DNA from: Protea cynaroides
Lineage: Eukaryota > Streptophyta > Magnoliopsida > Proteales > Proteaceae
Assembly: GCA_028583415.1 (NCBI GenBank)
Contig: CM053276.1
Span: 142,311,902 to 142,375,901 of the forward strand
DNA: 64,000 nucleotides
Reading direction: 5' to 3'
Made by a program: the position numbers and the translations under genes. Under the pieces are notes generated by a model that was given only the letters and a program-made list of their open reading frames with translations, did not search any database and had not been told where the DNA came from. How positions within the stretch are numbered: position 1 is the first letter of the stretch; the number at the start of each line of letters is the position of its first letter. Shown piece after piece: positions 1-11,077 of the stretch.

Positions 1-489
1 TTTTCTCCATCTAACTCAGATGGTACGTATTTGTTGCATTGTAGACAAGGTCTGGAGGAGACAAAATCATGGTTGCCATAGTTAGAGGGGTATTTTCCCT
101 TTTTTGGAGGTGTCTGTGTAATTTTTCTTCCCAAAGATAAACCTTGGGAAGAAATTACTAAAGGTATTTTTGTCTTAAAAAAAATTGACCATCTGCCGTT
201 AAGTTGAAAGTAATGATGTGGGTGAGAGTGTATGATAGCATTGTTAGAGGGGTATCCTATGTAGTTTTTGTAAAGACAGGGTATTTTTGTGTAGTTTCAT
301 AATAGTAGAGGAGGTGTCTATGTAATTTTTCCTAATAATTTTGGAACTGTTTATGAAGATAGCAAAATAAAAAAGTCCTAAAAACAAAATGAGTTTAAAT
401 TATAGGTACCTTTTTTGTCGTTGACCCTTAAATTGGGTGCACCTTAAACATTTCAAACAATTTCAAGACATCTTTAAATCAAAATAAAT
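1..489. other. AT-rich intergenic sequence
   Basis: No gene is seen. Two degenerate direct repeats recur: GTTAGAGGGGTAT near 80 and 243, and GGAGGTGTCTRTGTAATTTT near 105 and 308. This suggests an old tandem or mobile repeat. Confidence 0.4.
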
Positions 490-805
490 TATAAAAAATC
501 CCACTTTCATCAGTGAATTTCTATTAACTGATGGCAAAAACTAAAAGTTAAAATTTTAATACCTAATACTCCTCTCTGGATAAGTTAAATGATCATTTTA
601 CCTTTATTTAAACCTCCCATTTACACAAAATCCACTTCCATGAGTTGACAAAAATTCACTAACGGAATGGGTTTTAGGTAAATGAGAAGTTTAAATGAAG
701 GTAAAATAATCATTTATTTATGTAGGAGGGTATTTAAGGTATTAAAATTTTAACTTTTAATTTTTGTGGTCAGGAAATTCACTAACAAAGTGGTTTTTTT
801 TGTTT
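490..805. mobile_element. Foldback / MITE-like inverted repeat
   Basis: Two arms of about 130-140 bp (roughly 491-633 and 668-803) are near reverse complements around a loop of about 35 bp. Shared blocks include AGTTAAAATTTTAATACCT in the left arm and its complement in the right arm. The outer ends pair as AAAAATCCCACTTTC with GAAAGTGG-like sequence. It has no coding capacity. The family was not identified. Confidence 0.7.
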
Positions 806-2040
806 TTTATGTTTTTTGCCATTGCATTGAGTATTTAATGTGCATGTGATTTAAGTAAAACTAAAATAATAAATCAAAGGAAAATTTTCATAGACTTGAA
901 ATAACACAGAACACATTTCGTGTGAAAAATACATTACAGACCTCCGATGCAGTACACATAAATTTCACTGAACCCCAATCTGGCAGGTTTTTTGGGTTAA
1001 ACCAGGACTTTTACCTTTGAATTTTTTTAAATACCAAATTTACCCTTATCTTGGTGCAAATTTTTTCCATCGGGTCCGCCGCCCCATTACCGGCAGTACT
1101 GTCTCCGACTCCCTTCGGAACCCCATCATTAACCACCGCTGCAGCCACTGGTGAGTTTCATCGTTTATATAGGCCCTGTTTGTACCTCTATTGTTAACTC
1201 ACCGCCGCAGTGAACCCACTATTCCTCCACCCATTTCGTCCCTTCCGCCATTTCTACATATCCGCTCCACCATCGCCCTCGAAAAATCACACCGACACCC
1301 CTTTTCTGTCTTCCTTTGCCATTGTTTGATTCTTCCTTCTCTCCTTCACATTCTCCCATACCTGCCCTCTGTTCCATCGCCACAAACAAGGAGCTGGTTT
1401 CTTTTGCTCCTGGTAGACGGCACTGGCGATTGATGTCGGCGAAAGATATGGTTCATCTCTGTGATTCGCTCCAGGAAGGCGGAAGAACATGAACAGGTCG
1501 TCGTCGTCGTCGTAGGAGTTCCCTCTCAAAGGTTGCGGCGGTTCCACTCTTCCCAGTTAAGTACGCATCTGACTCTATATCCTGCGTTTTATTTTTATTT
1601 ATTTATTTTATCATTGCTAGATTTTCTATCCTTTGCTGCGGAAATCGTTTGTCACAGTCATTTGAAGGTCCTCTGTTAGATGTTACCCTTAGTTTCTCAT
1701 TTAACTCATACCATGGTGATCCATTAGTTGCGGATATGAACAGGCACAGGGGTTAGGGTTTTGGGGGTTTGAATGTGTGAACAGGCACAGGGTTTTGGGG
1801 GTTTGGAAGTTAGCGGGGGGAAGTTGAGTTGCAGTCACTGTTGGTGGCCTGAAGATGAAGAGTTGGAGTAGAAGTTGCAGGTTGGCGGAGAAGATGAAAA
1901 AGATGAGAAAATGAAATAGAACAAGTTAATTTAAGGGAAAAGGTCAAGAGCATAATGGTCTATAAATTTTCATTTCAAAATCACCTCTAATAGAGTCTGT
2001 CAGAGGGGAGGTCTATGTATCTTTCATTCAAGAGGGTGCT
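806..2040. other. Intergenic; GC-richer core with a 41 bp tandem repeat
   Basis: 1070-1560 is GC-richer than its surroundings but gives no recognisable protein. At 1738-1815 a unit of about 41 bp beginning GAACAGGCACAGGG occurs twice, each copy containing TTTTGGGGGTTTG. Nothing else is identified. Confidence 0.4.
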
Positions 2041-2109
2041 TAATTGTCATTTCGAGAAACTGTAGAGGTGGTCTATAAAAATTTCCCATATTTTTATAAC
2101 ATTAGTTTT

Positions 2110-2891
2110 TCATCTACTTCTTTTTTCTGTCTCTCTTGGCACTGCTATGTGGGAGAAGTCGTCTTCAATGAATTGCCGACAGTACTCAGCCAACCCAAGG
2201 AGACATCTAATCTCTGTAACTGTCTTTGGTGTAGCCCAGTCCATCGCTACGTTGACCTTATTGGGATCCACTGCTATGCCCTTAGCAGTGACGATATGAC
2301 CCAAGAAGGCTACCCGTTTGGGCCAAAATCCACATTTCTTAAACTTGGCATACAATCTCTCCTACCTCAATTTCTGCAATGCCATCCTGAGGTGTTCTGC
2401 ATGAGTGGTTTCATCTGGTGAGTAGATAAGTATGTCATCAATGATGACGATGACAAACTTATATAGGACCTTGTGGAACACTTGGTTCATCAATTCCATG
2501 AAAGATGTAGGTGCATTGGTCAAGTCGAAGGACATTACTAGGAACTCAAAGTGACCATATATTATCCTGAATGTCGTCTTGGGGATGTCACTGCCTTTTT
2601 ATCTTCAGTTGATGGAATCCTGATCGAATGTTAATCTTAGAGAAATACATGCACCTCCCAAGTGCTCGAACAAGTCATCGATCATGGGTAGAGGGTATCA
2701 GTTCTTGATGGTGAGCTTGTTCAACTCCCAGTAATCAATGCACAAACAGACACTCCCATCCTTCTTTTTCACAAATAAAACTTTAGCTCCCCAAGGTGAG
2801 ATGCTTGGCCTAATGAATCCCTTGTCTAACAATTCCTGGAATTATACCTTCAGTTATTTTAGTTAGGTGGGAGCCATTTGGTATGGAGCTT
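2110..2891 (-). pseudogene. Ty3/gypsy reverse transcriptase fragment
   Basis: The minus strand reads [76 protein letters not shown] (the catalytic DD pair survives) and RLYAKFKKCGFWPKRVAFLG, with the RT-to-RNase H connection at GIAVDPNKV. Internal stops (for example after TIKN and in LKIK) make it non-functional. Reading stops matching the family after FSHIAVP. Confidence 0.9.
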
Positions 2892-3737
2892 TGATGCAGT
2901 CTAAGAATATGCAGTCCAAGAGTCAGTCCAATGGGCCAGTTGAATATTGGCTAAGCAACCACCAAACAGCCAGTCAAACTATAGTACCGCCAGCTCTAGT
3001 AATCGACAGTATTGTTAGTAGTTTATAGAATTAGGACTCTTTTGATTGAGAACCATATTTTCTTTCCTAAAATATAGGCTATAGTTATTTAGAATTTTCA
3101 ATTATTTGGAAATTAGAACTTTCCTAAATTTTAATTTCCTAAAAGTTATTTAAAATATAGGCTATAGTTATAAAGGAAGTTTCTATTTATTTATTTCAGT
3201 TTTAGAATCGTTTCTTTTTCTTTTATTTAGGAAGTTTTCTATTTGCTGGAATTCCTATTTTGTAGCTTTCAAAAGTTTATAAATAATAACAAACTCCTAT
3301 TTTTCTGGTTGGGTCCCACGGTTGTGAGACTCAACCACTCAATCTCCTTAATCCTTGAAATTCTTACTTGTGTTTTGATTCTCTAACACCCCTCCCTAGT
3401 TGGCGACAATGGTTTATTACAACTTCCATTATTTTCTTGGACTTAAGCCTAAAACAACATTCAAAACCATCACCTAAACTAGGCGGTACCAGGTTCAGCA
3501 GCTTTGCGAGTTCAATATCAACTTCAATTCTTCTCGGATCATCCTCAAATTTGGTAGTATGTTCACAATTGTTACAAAGAACATCCACACCAAATTTCAT
3601 TAAATTCTGACGGTCGGATTTCCAGATAAGTGGTTTTCTTTCTTACTTTTCACTCCAGATTTTGTGTTTGGACTGAATTAAGCTCCTGTAGCAAAGAGGA
3701 TTGTTAACTTGAATTGCCTTAACCCTCTTTGCCACCA
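2892..3737 (+). mobile_element. Solo LTR, 846 bp, inside the gypsy element
   Basis: The sequence starts TGATGCAG and ends GCCACCA, and is flanked by the 5 bp duplication AGCTT (2887-2891 and 3738-3742). Removing it restores a gypsy junction SAPASKAPYQMAP on the minus strand. It carries GGTTGTGAGACTCAACC near its middle, a block shared with the LTRs at 42.6-44.0 kb and 47.5-48.4 kb. No internal coding region remains, so it is a solo LTR. Confidence 0.85.
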
Positions 3738-3742
3738 AGCTT

Positions 3743-4442
3743 TGGAGGCCGGAGCTGATCCTGGGAGTAGATCAATTACAAACTTTGTCTCCTTATCTGG
3801 TGGCAGACCTGCCAACTCCTAGGGAAAGACATCCGAGAATTTGTTGACCACTATTAGCTCCTCCAATCGAGGTATCTTTGCCTCGGTATCCAACACAGAC
3901 ACCAAATAACTTTTACAACCCTACTTTAGAAGCTTGGAGGCTTGAAGGGCAAACAAGAACAACTTCTGATGTTTCTTGGACTTGTTGCCCATAAACACAA
4001 ATACTCCCTCCACTAATGGGTTGGAACAGGATTTGACATTTGGAACACAGGACATTGGCTTAATGCTTGGCTAACCAGTCCATGCCTAAAATCACGTCGA
4101 AGTCTTTCATTCCAAGGTTGATGAGGTTGGCCTCCATCACCTTGATGTCTATCTGCACTTGGCATGGTCGTATCTAACTCGACTTTGAAGCCCATGGGGG
4201 CATGCGCATCTAACGTGTGATTCATCTTACTGGGCGCCATTTCCAACTTAACGACAAACATGGGGGACACGAATGATTGCATTGCCCTGGAGTAAAAAAT
4301 TACTCGTGCATGGATCCCAAAAATGGGAAGCGTACCTATACATGCATTTACCCTAATGTTACAACATGCCATGCAAATGATGCTATCCAATGAAATCTTA
4401 AAATACCTGTAACCAACCCGGGAGAACTATTCGGCGTCCTTG
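3743..4442 (-). pseudogene. Gypsy protease and PR-RT linker remnant
   Basis: The minus strand gives INLGMKDFDVILGMDWLA, the C-terminal ILGMDWL block of retropepsins, and later FSDVFP and ELAGLPPDKE, the acidic linker before RT. Several stops interrupt it. It is contiguous with gag on one side, across the MITE, and with RT across the solo LTR. Confidence 0.75.
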
Positions 4443-4450
4443 GTTGTCAG

Positions 4451-5401
4451 CATAGTTGTCAAGGCGTGCCTAGGCGTCCGGGCTTGATTCAAAGGCCTGG
4501 GCGTCGCCTTGGTCGCCTTGGGCAACTAGAATGCCTGGGCGGTCGCCTTGGGTCTTATGTGTGTGTGCGTGTTTTTTTTTTCCCTTTGATCTCTGAATTT
4601 GCTTTACAAGATTTATTAGGTTAGACAAGAACAACATTTATCAGACAGTACTTATTTATTACTAATATCATTTAAGTAAATGATTTTATTTATTTAAGAT
4701 ATTATTTGTAAATAAGCAAATACACCTTATTTGAATAAAAAAAAAGTCTAAAATTCAAATTCCACAAGGATAAAATGTCAACCCTCCAGTTCAAGAACAA
4801 AAATCGTATTTTTTTATGCGGGGGCGATTTTCAACTTCCAAATTCTAGGATTTTTTTCAAATATTAAAATTTCATAAATCTTTTTATAGCAAAACATCAC
4901 TAAAAACCAAGAGATAATCTCTTGTTTTGATGCCCAAAAAATAATTTACATTAAGACGATTTAAAATAGCATTTGCGTACTCTGAACAAGGTTTGACCGG
5001 GATGTAACTCCTTCATTATAACTCGGATTCAAACAATCTTGGATTTGTTGAAAAACTGATTATGCTAGCTTTGCAACGAATTCGAAATTGCTTGAATCTG
5101 AACTATAGTAAAGGAGTTACGCTCCGATCAAATTTGTTACAAGTAAGCAAATGTTAGTCATAAATACATGTTGCCTACTTAACTCAATTATTTATTTCCT
5201 TGTTGGTTTTCTCATATTAATTAAGCTATGTCTTAAATGTTGATTATTTATGTAAAATGCTGCATATATATAAACATTAATATAACATTAATATTTTAGA
5301 AATAAAAAAAAATACATTGGGAATGCCTTGGTTGCTTAGGCGCTTAGGTGCCCAGGGTGGCCCCAAACGCCTTGGATCGCCTAGTCGCCTTGACAACTAT
5401 G
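4451..5401. mobile_element. hAT-type MITE, 951 bp
   Basis: The terminal inverted repeats are CATAGTTGTCAAGGCG and its complement CGCCTTGACAACTATG. The flanking 8 bp duplication is GTTGTCAG (4443-4450) and GTTGTCGG (5402-5409). Subterminal CCTAGGCG/CGCCTTGG repeats are dense at both ends. The AT-rich centre codes for nothing. An 8 bp duplication with CA...TG ends fits the hAT superfamily. Confidence 0.88.
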
Positions 5402-5409
5402 GTTGTCGG

Positions 5410-6601
5410 AGCAAAGACCTTCCCTTGAGCTGGTAATGGTGCTTCGTTGTTGTGGGGCATTTTTTTGCAAAGTGACCCATCTTCCACAAGTATAGCAGGA
5501 TCCATAAGGTGCTGACTGAGGTTGAGGAGCCTTGGGAGCTGACGCTCTGGATGGGTGCTGGGCTGCTAGCTGCAGGTCTAACTACTGGGAGGGCAGACGA
5601 GGCAGTGACAAAAGAACTCGGATACTATGCCCAAAACCTAGTAGAAGGGTTGTTATCTGTATAATTTGCGCCCCTCTTTTGCCCTTGGTAATTTTGTCTG
5701 TACCCATCTTCTGCACTTTTCGCCGCTTGCACAAGGTCACTGTATTCCGTCAGTCTCATAAATTCGACTACAACCTTCAGATCCCCTCTCAAACCTTGCA
5801 CAAACCTCCTCAATTTCGGTTCTTCCTCTTTCATTGATGTTGGAGAAAAGTAGAATAACCCCTCAAACTTCTGCTGATACAACTCAACCGTTGAGTTCCC
5901 TTGTGCATGGTTCAAGTATTCCACCTTCTTCCTATCCCTAAAATTTTGGGGAAAAAAGTTCTTGAAGAAAACTTCTTTAAATATTTGCCACGATATCTCT
6001 CCATGGCGTCTCAACAAGGTGGGCTGAATTCTCTTCCACTAGTCATACGGTACTCCCTCCAGTTGGAAGTTGGCACACATGAATTTCTGTGCTTCCGAGC
6101 ACATCAGGGTTTTTAGCGTCTTCTCCATTGCCTGTTTCCATATGGCAGGCTGCATTAGGTTTGTCCCTACTCCTGTGAATTTCAGCAGTCTCATCTATTG
6201 AAAGTTATTGTACTGGAATCCTTGCCATAGTTGGGCGTGTTTGGCTTGGGTGAACTGGTACTTCCATTGGCGGGGGGAGGCGGCGGTGGGGGGGGGTGGT
6301 ATTATAGGTGCACCTCCACCCTAGGAGGCCTGCCCTTGAGTTTGATGAACCGAGGGTATACTCCGACAGTTAGGGGCATTTGGCCACCCCTCAATGCTGC
6401 CACTAGCCCAACAAGTGTTGCAGTCGTCGCCTTCTGTTGGTCTTCCAAATTTTTTTACCTATCCGCGCATAATCGCCGTCATGTCTGTCACCGTTAGCAC
6501 TTGAGGTGCTTGTGGGAGGTCTGGGTGTGGTGACGGCGGTGGAGGTGGCGGTGGTGGAGGTGAAAAATTTGAGGCCTCATTCCCCACACTCTCTCCCATA
6601 G
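5410..6601 (-). pseudogene. Gypsy gag polyprotein with broken zinc knuckle
   Basis: The minus-strand start MGESVGNEASNF is followed by a run of prolines, a retroviral-type gag core (FFKNFFPQNFRDRKKVEYL, VELYQQKFEGLF, FVQGLRGDLKVVV) and a CCHC knuckle at 5461-5500. The knuckle reads CYTCG then, one frame over, MGHFAKKC, so one base is missing. There is a stop after TAIMRG. It is a dead copy. Confidence 0.82.
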
Positions 6602-6684
6602 TTTCATAGTATGATTCATTAGTTTTATGCCTCTTTAATTATTGCAGCTATGAATATCACATTTATGTTTATAAATTTCATTCA

Positions 6685-7470
6685 TCTGGCATTTTCCTTG
6701 GGTTTATAATCTTATTGAATGGCTTAGTAGCCAAGACCCAAAATAGTCCATAGATTCTTAGGCTCTTCCAAACTTATATTGAAACCTCATCTAGGCCTGG
6801 TGTTTTGCCTACATTCATCCTTCTTAAAGCTTATTTTACTTCTGTCACCCTAAATTTGCGTATATATCTATCTTGGTTGGTAATGTGACCTTCTAAGACA
6901 CTAATACTCGAATTGTCTCCATTTAGTAGGCTGTAGAAATAATTGTTCCATTTCTCCTTAATGTCTTCATCCCTTACTAGAATTTTACCGTCTGCACTTT
7001 TAATACATCTAACTTGGGTTAAATCTCTACTCTTCCTTTTTCTCATCTTAGCTATTTTATAGATAGTTTTTTCTTCTTCCTTTGTGTTCAGATTATTATA
7101 AAGATCTTTATATTTTTTTTGCCCTTACTTCATAGTTGTCAATGCGCTAAGGGGAACCAAGGCATTGGAGGCTTGATTGGGCACCTGGGCGATCAAGGCG
7201 CTTGATTTTCCAAGGCGTCACAGGGCCACCTAGGCGCCTAGACGACACCTTGAAAACTATGCCTTACGTTTCACATAGTCTTTTTGGCTTCAATTCTGGA
7301 AGTCTATACCTTTTTACATCCTATATATCCTTTAGTCTTTTGCCATGTCTTAAAACTATCTTTCTTAGCTTTAATGGTTGCTTGAACCTCATCATTCCAT
7401 TACCAAGACTCTCTAGGGGATTGACGTTTTCCTTTCGATGGCGAGATTGCCTTTTACCCATCTTTTGGTT
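6685..7470 (-). mobile_element. RTE-type LINE fragment (linker and start of RT)
   Basis: The minus strand reads ESWWNDEVQATIKAKKDSF-like sequence, then EEEKTIYKIAKMRKRKSRDL, TQVRCIKSADGKILVRDEDI, KEKWNNYFYSLLN and ALRRMNVGKTPGLDEV. These are the blocks between endonuclease and RT in plant RTE LINEs. It is truncated on both sides, with stops, and is split by a 131 bp MITE at 7131-7261. Confidence 0.8.
7131..7261. mobile_element. Short hAT-type MITE, same family as 4451-5401
   Basis: It starts CATAGTTGTCAATGCG and ends CACCTTGAAAACTATG. The flanking 8 bp duplication is CCTTACTT (7123-7130) and CCTTACGT (7262-7269). The interior keeps the GGCGCCTAG-type subterminal repeats and little else. Confidence 0.85.
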
Positions 7471-7900
7471 ATGCTTTTGAGTTTCGTTGTTGGGAAAGAC
7501 GAAGTTTTCAATTTTCCAAGAAAATGAATTTTCTTAGCAAGAAACTGCTCCTGAAGCACACCGTTTTCTGATGTTTTCTTCAAAAGATCATTTGTTATGG
7601 AAATTTGTATTTTCATCTTCTTTTTTTTTTAACCTTTTTATAGCCCATTTAATGCTGCTGCTTCTTTTTTTTTTTTTTTTTTTTTCTAAAAAACGAATGA
7701 AATATTCTCCGTCTTCTCTATGGAGATGGAGAAGACACCACCGCCACCAAAGGCACCTATGGCATTGCTACCTAAACGTCACCACACATGCTTAACATCA
7801 CCATGTACTACATAACACCAAATCTTACTAAATAACACTAAATACACTACACAACACCATATTATGCTAAACAACATCAACACACTATTCTAAGTATTTC
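7471..7900. other. Intergenic, T-rich
   Basis: It holds poly-T tracts at 7620-7685 and a short ACACTAAATAC-like repeat near 7800-7870. No gene is seen. Confidence 0.4.
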
Positions 7901-8720
7901 AACATCAACTCTTCTCGGCGCGATCAAAAAGAAAAAATCGAATAAAGTTAAACCAATATGCGAAGTCGGTTTTTTCTCTAATTGAGACCACGAGTTACAC
8001 ATGCGCGGAATAGGAATAACCTATTTTACTTGAACGCCCCCGGCGAAGCACCCGGTGGAGCGGAGCGTCCGTATCTGAATTTTTATCGGCTAAACATAGG
8101 TTAATGTCAATCAATAAGTTGGAAAAACTTTGTAAGCATATCTTCGATATAGAAATCGAAAGGATCTAATTTGAACAAGTTTCAACAAATTCAAAAGGCA
8201 AATTTGTTGGAATTGGTAAAGTAAAAGCTTTTCATCAAAAATGTATCGCGCTTTATTGGCGGTTGCGCGACCTTTGATTGAAGCAACTTCATAGGATTGC
8301 GACTGCTTTATATGCGCATGTTGGAACCGATGAGTGATCAAAGCGACCTGCAACTTTGTAGAGTTTGATGCGATCGTGCAAGTGCCATTATCTCATTCAA
8401 AGGGACTTTCTTTTGTTCTCCCATCATGAAGCATTGAAGTTTTTGAAGGCCCAAAAGAAGCAACATCACCGGCATGCCAAGTGCCTTTCTTTTCTTCAAT
8501 CATAGTCAGAAAGAATCTTTCTCTTTAACAAGATAGTATAGAAATTGGTAAGGACACGCAGGCGAAGGGACTGCTTGGAGGAGCAGGCCCGAGCGAGTAG
8601 GAGCAGGGTGGTCGTAGATCAGGGAGTGGGCCCGATCGAACTGCTCTTAAAGGGGGGCTGGGGGGTCCCACAGTTTGATCACAAAGAGTAAATTGAGAAT
8701 GTTTCCCGCACGACCTAAGC
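7900..8720. other. Organelle-like insert (candidate mitochondrial transfer)
   Basis: Base composition is visibly more GC-balanced than the AT-rich neighbours. The blocks CCCCGGCGAAGCACCCGG and GGTGGAGCGGAGCGTCCG resemble plant mitochondrial intron or intergenic sequence. No complete gene is visible. The assignment rests on style and composition only. Confidence 0.35.
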
Positions 8721-10480
8721 ATGCATGTGGTAATGAGGCGTTTGACTCCGACGAATGTAGAAAGGACATATAATGCTGATAAATGTTTGGGTTGATGCTC
8801 TTAAAATCATCTCCATAACTTTGATACCAGATAATGCAGATTCAATCTCGAACCATGGAAGAACTAGTGGATGATCAATTGCTACATGATTGACAAATTT
8901 AGGGACAATCAGAATCCGTAACAAGATCTTTTTTCCCACACTTTTTGTTTTTTTCATGTGGGAAAATTTCAGCTACCACCCAAAAAGAATTGGCCTAATC
9001 ACCTACCACCCAAGTTAGTTGGCTTTAGTGTAGGAAGATTTTATTATTAAGTTTCTTTCTTTATATTATTGTCTTGGCAAACAAGCAATAAGTTATGGTA
9101 GTGATTTGAGTTTCCAATTTAGGAGTTATATGTTAGTACTTTGCATTCAGATTTTAGTCTCTATAAAGCCATGTAACCGAGAATAGAATGTGAGAATAGA
9201 AAAGTCGAGTTTCGTATGCTGTTGCGTGGCCTGCTGGCCTAGAGTAGTCCCTCTTCCCCTCTTCTACTTCCTTCCCTTCCTTCTCTTCGCCTTATCTTTT
9301 TACTTCCTCCCTTTCTATCAACCTTTGTTCCTCGCCATTGCTAGGGCTGATATTCTAGGGCTGCCTTTTACATCCATTGCGACATCAACCCTTGGAGATG
9401 AAGTCCATCAGTCCCACCCAGCGTGAGGAGCAAAACCTGCAACTTACCTTTTCTCTCTCCTGCTGCCAGAATCTGTTTCTGACTTCTAAATCCTCTCCAT
9501 TAACTGTTGATTGCAGCGACTGTAAGGATTCTGTAGGTCAGGGAATTGTGATCTTCTTCCTGGGATTTCAGGCTGATTGGTCAGGAGATTAGTTTCAAAA
9601 CCTAAATTGAACTCCACTCTCCGCTGGAATTTTCTGTTCCAATCGTGAAGGTAGAAGTAGAAGGTTAGTTGCTGCAATTACAAGTACGCCCCTTGTTTCC
9701 AGAATTATTCTCAATCAGTCTCCATTGTTCTTTCTCGGAATTACCCTTCACTTAAAATTTCAGTCCTCGTTGCAGTTTGAAAATAAAGAAACCAGAAAAC
9801 CAGAACCAAGTGTAGTTGTCCTCCTCCTTCATCCTTTATATTAATATTGAAAAGATAGTAACAATGATAAGCAGGAAACTTTCCTAATTATATAACCCAA
9901 CTAGGAAAGGAGACCTAACAAACTTAGGAAACAAAGATACCACTTACAACAAATAGAAAATAACTAAAAATATAAAATCAGTTCTCAGTATTGCTAACGT
10001 AACACTCCTCATTGTCTTATGGGACTGTTTGTTTGACGATTAACCAGCTCTCATTATTTACAGAACTGCATTCTTTTGAAATATTTACAGTTCTGCCACC
10101 ACACTTAAAACTCGATTTTTTTTTTTGTTTGGGTGGGCTCAGAAGTGGATCCAAAAGGGTTTTCTGACCTCGGTCTCGTAATCCAACACACCCGCAGAAG
10201 TCCCATCACCTCTGCCTGCAGTCCCTCAACATAGCGCTATTGTTTCTGTAATTTATCTCAAGGCCTTTTCTTTCTCTTTTCCTGCATGCTGTCCCTGTTC
10301 TATTAATTTTAGCCCTGTTCTATTAATTTTAGTTTCTGTAGACCTGTGTTCTTTAGGATGGAATTATTTATATAATCTTCACTCATGGTGCTCTCTTTAT
10401 AGTTGAATTTAAATTCTGTGATCCACCTAAAATATAATGCTCTTTTGTTCTAATGTTGACATTTCTGCCTTTTCTGTTTT
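8721..10480. other. Intergenic with possible LTR remnants
   Basis: A TATAAAGCC box near 9161 is followed by a CT-rich leader, as in an LTR or a promoter, but no ends or target duplication could be found. A 20 bp unit CCCTGTTCTATTAATTTTAG is repeated in tandem at 10293-10332. No gene is assigned. Confidence 0.35.
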
Positions 10481-10486
10481 AATCAG

Positions 10487-10737
10487 GTCCGAGGAGTCTC
10501 GAGATTACTCCCTTTTCTGCTCATCAATATCATAGTAATTATCCTCCCTATAATTATAATCCCAATCAAAGAATATATGAAGCATCATTGGGTTTTGGTG
10601 GTTCAGATTCTTGGAGAAGCTCAGTGGGAATTGCTAGTTCTTATCCTGGGCACCAAGGAACTCCTCCAGGGGTCTGGAACAGATCTGGTGGCAGGGATGG
10701 CTATCCCTTCCATTCACAAGAGGTGGTGGCTAGATAG
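10487..10737 (+). pseudogene. Coding-like 3' exon, unidentified protein
   Basis: After an AG acceptor (AATCAG) a frame stays open to TAG. It reads PFSAHQYHSNYPPYNYNPNQ, then EASLGFGGSDSW and ASSYPGHQGTPPGVWNRSGG. This low-complexity Tyr/Asn/Pro/Gly-rich tail looks like real protein rather than chance. I do not recognise the family, and no upstream exon joins in phase. It could be the last exon of a degraded gene. Confidence 0.35.
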
Positions 10738-11077
10738 ATGCCATTAACAAGATACTCCGTTGCTTAGCTGTATGTCTTCCCATCAGAAGTTTTTGGAAAA
10801 GAATGTAATCTAACTTACATAGGGACCTGCCATTGGTGTTCATTATTCTTGTAAAAATACTCTTTATCAACCATTTTGATTATGCAAGCTTTGAAAATCC
10901 TCATTCTTATGTGGTAAAAGTGGATCTGGGCTTTGAGGATGATAGAGATAAGTGTGGCAATTTGGCCGTGGATTTGGCGGAGAAAAGCGAGGAAGAGATG
11001 CTTCAAGAATCGACCGTGGGTAAATCTCCTCACTACCATAATTCAGTGCAGTAACATGTAAAGAAGAAAATATATAA

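Larger units (their letters stand above)
2100..6605 (-). mobile_element. Decayed Ty3/gypsy retrotransposon (gag-PR-RT), interrupted
   Basis: On the minus strand the order is gag (6601 to about 5410), protease region (about 4440 to 3743) and reverse transcriptase (about 2891 to 2110). The protease region contains a DVILGMDWLAKH-like block. The order and motifs are those of Ty3/gypsy elements. Stops and frameshifts occur throughout, the element is cut off just after the RT/RNase H junction, and no own LTR is visible. A 951 bp MITE (4451-5401) and an 846 bp solo LTR (2892-3737) were inserted later, each with target duplications. Confidence 0.88.
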
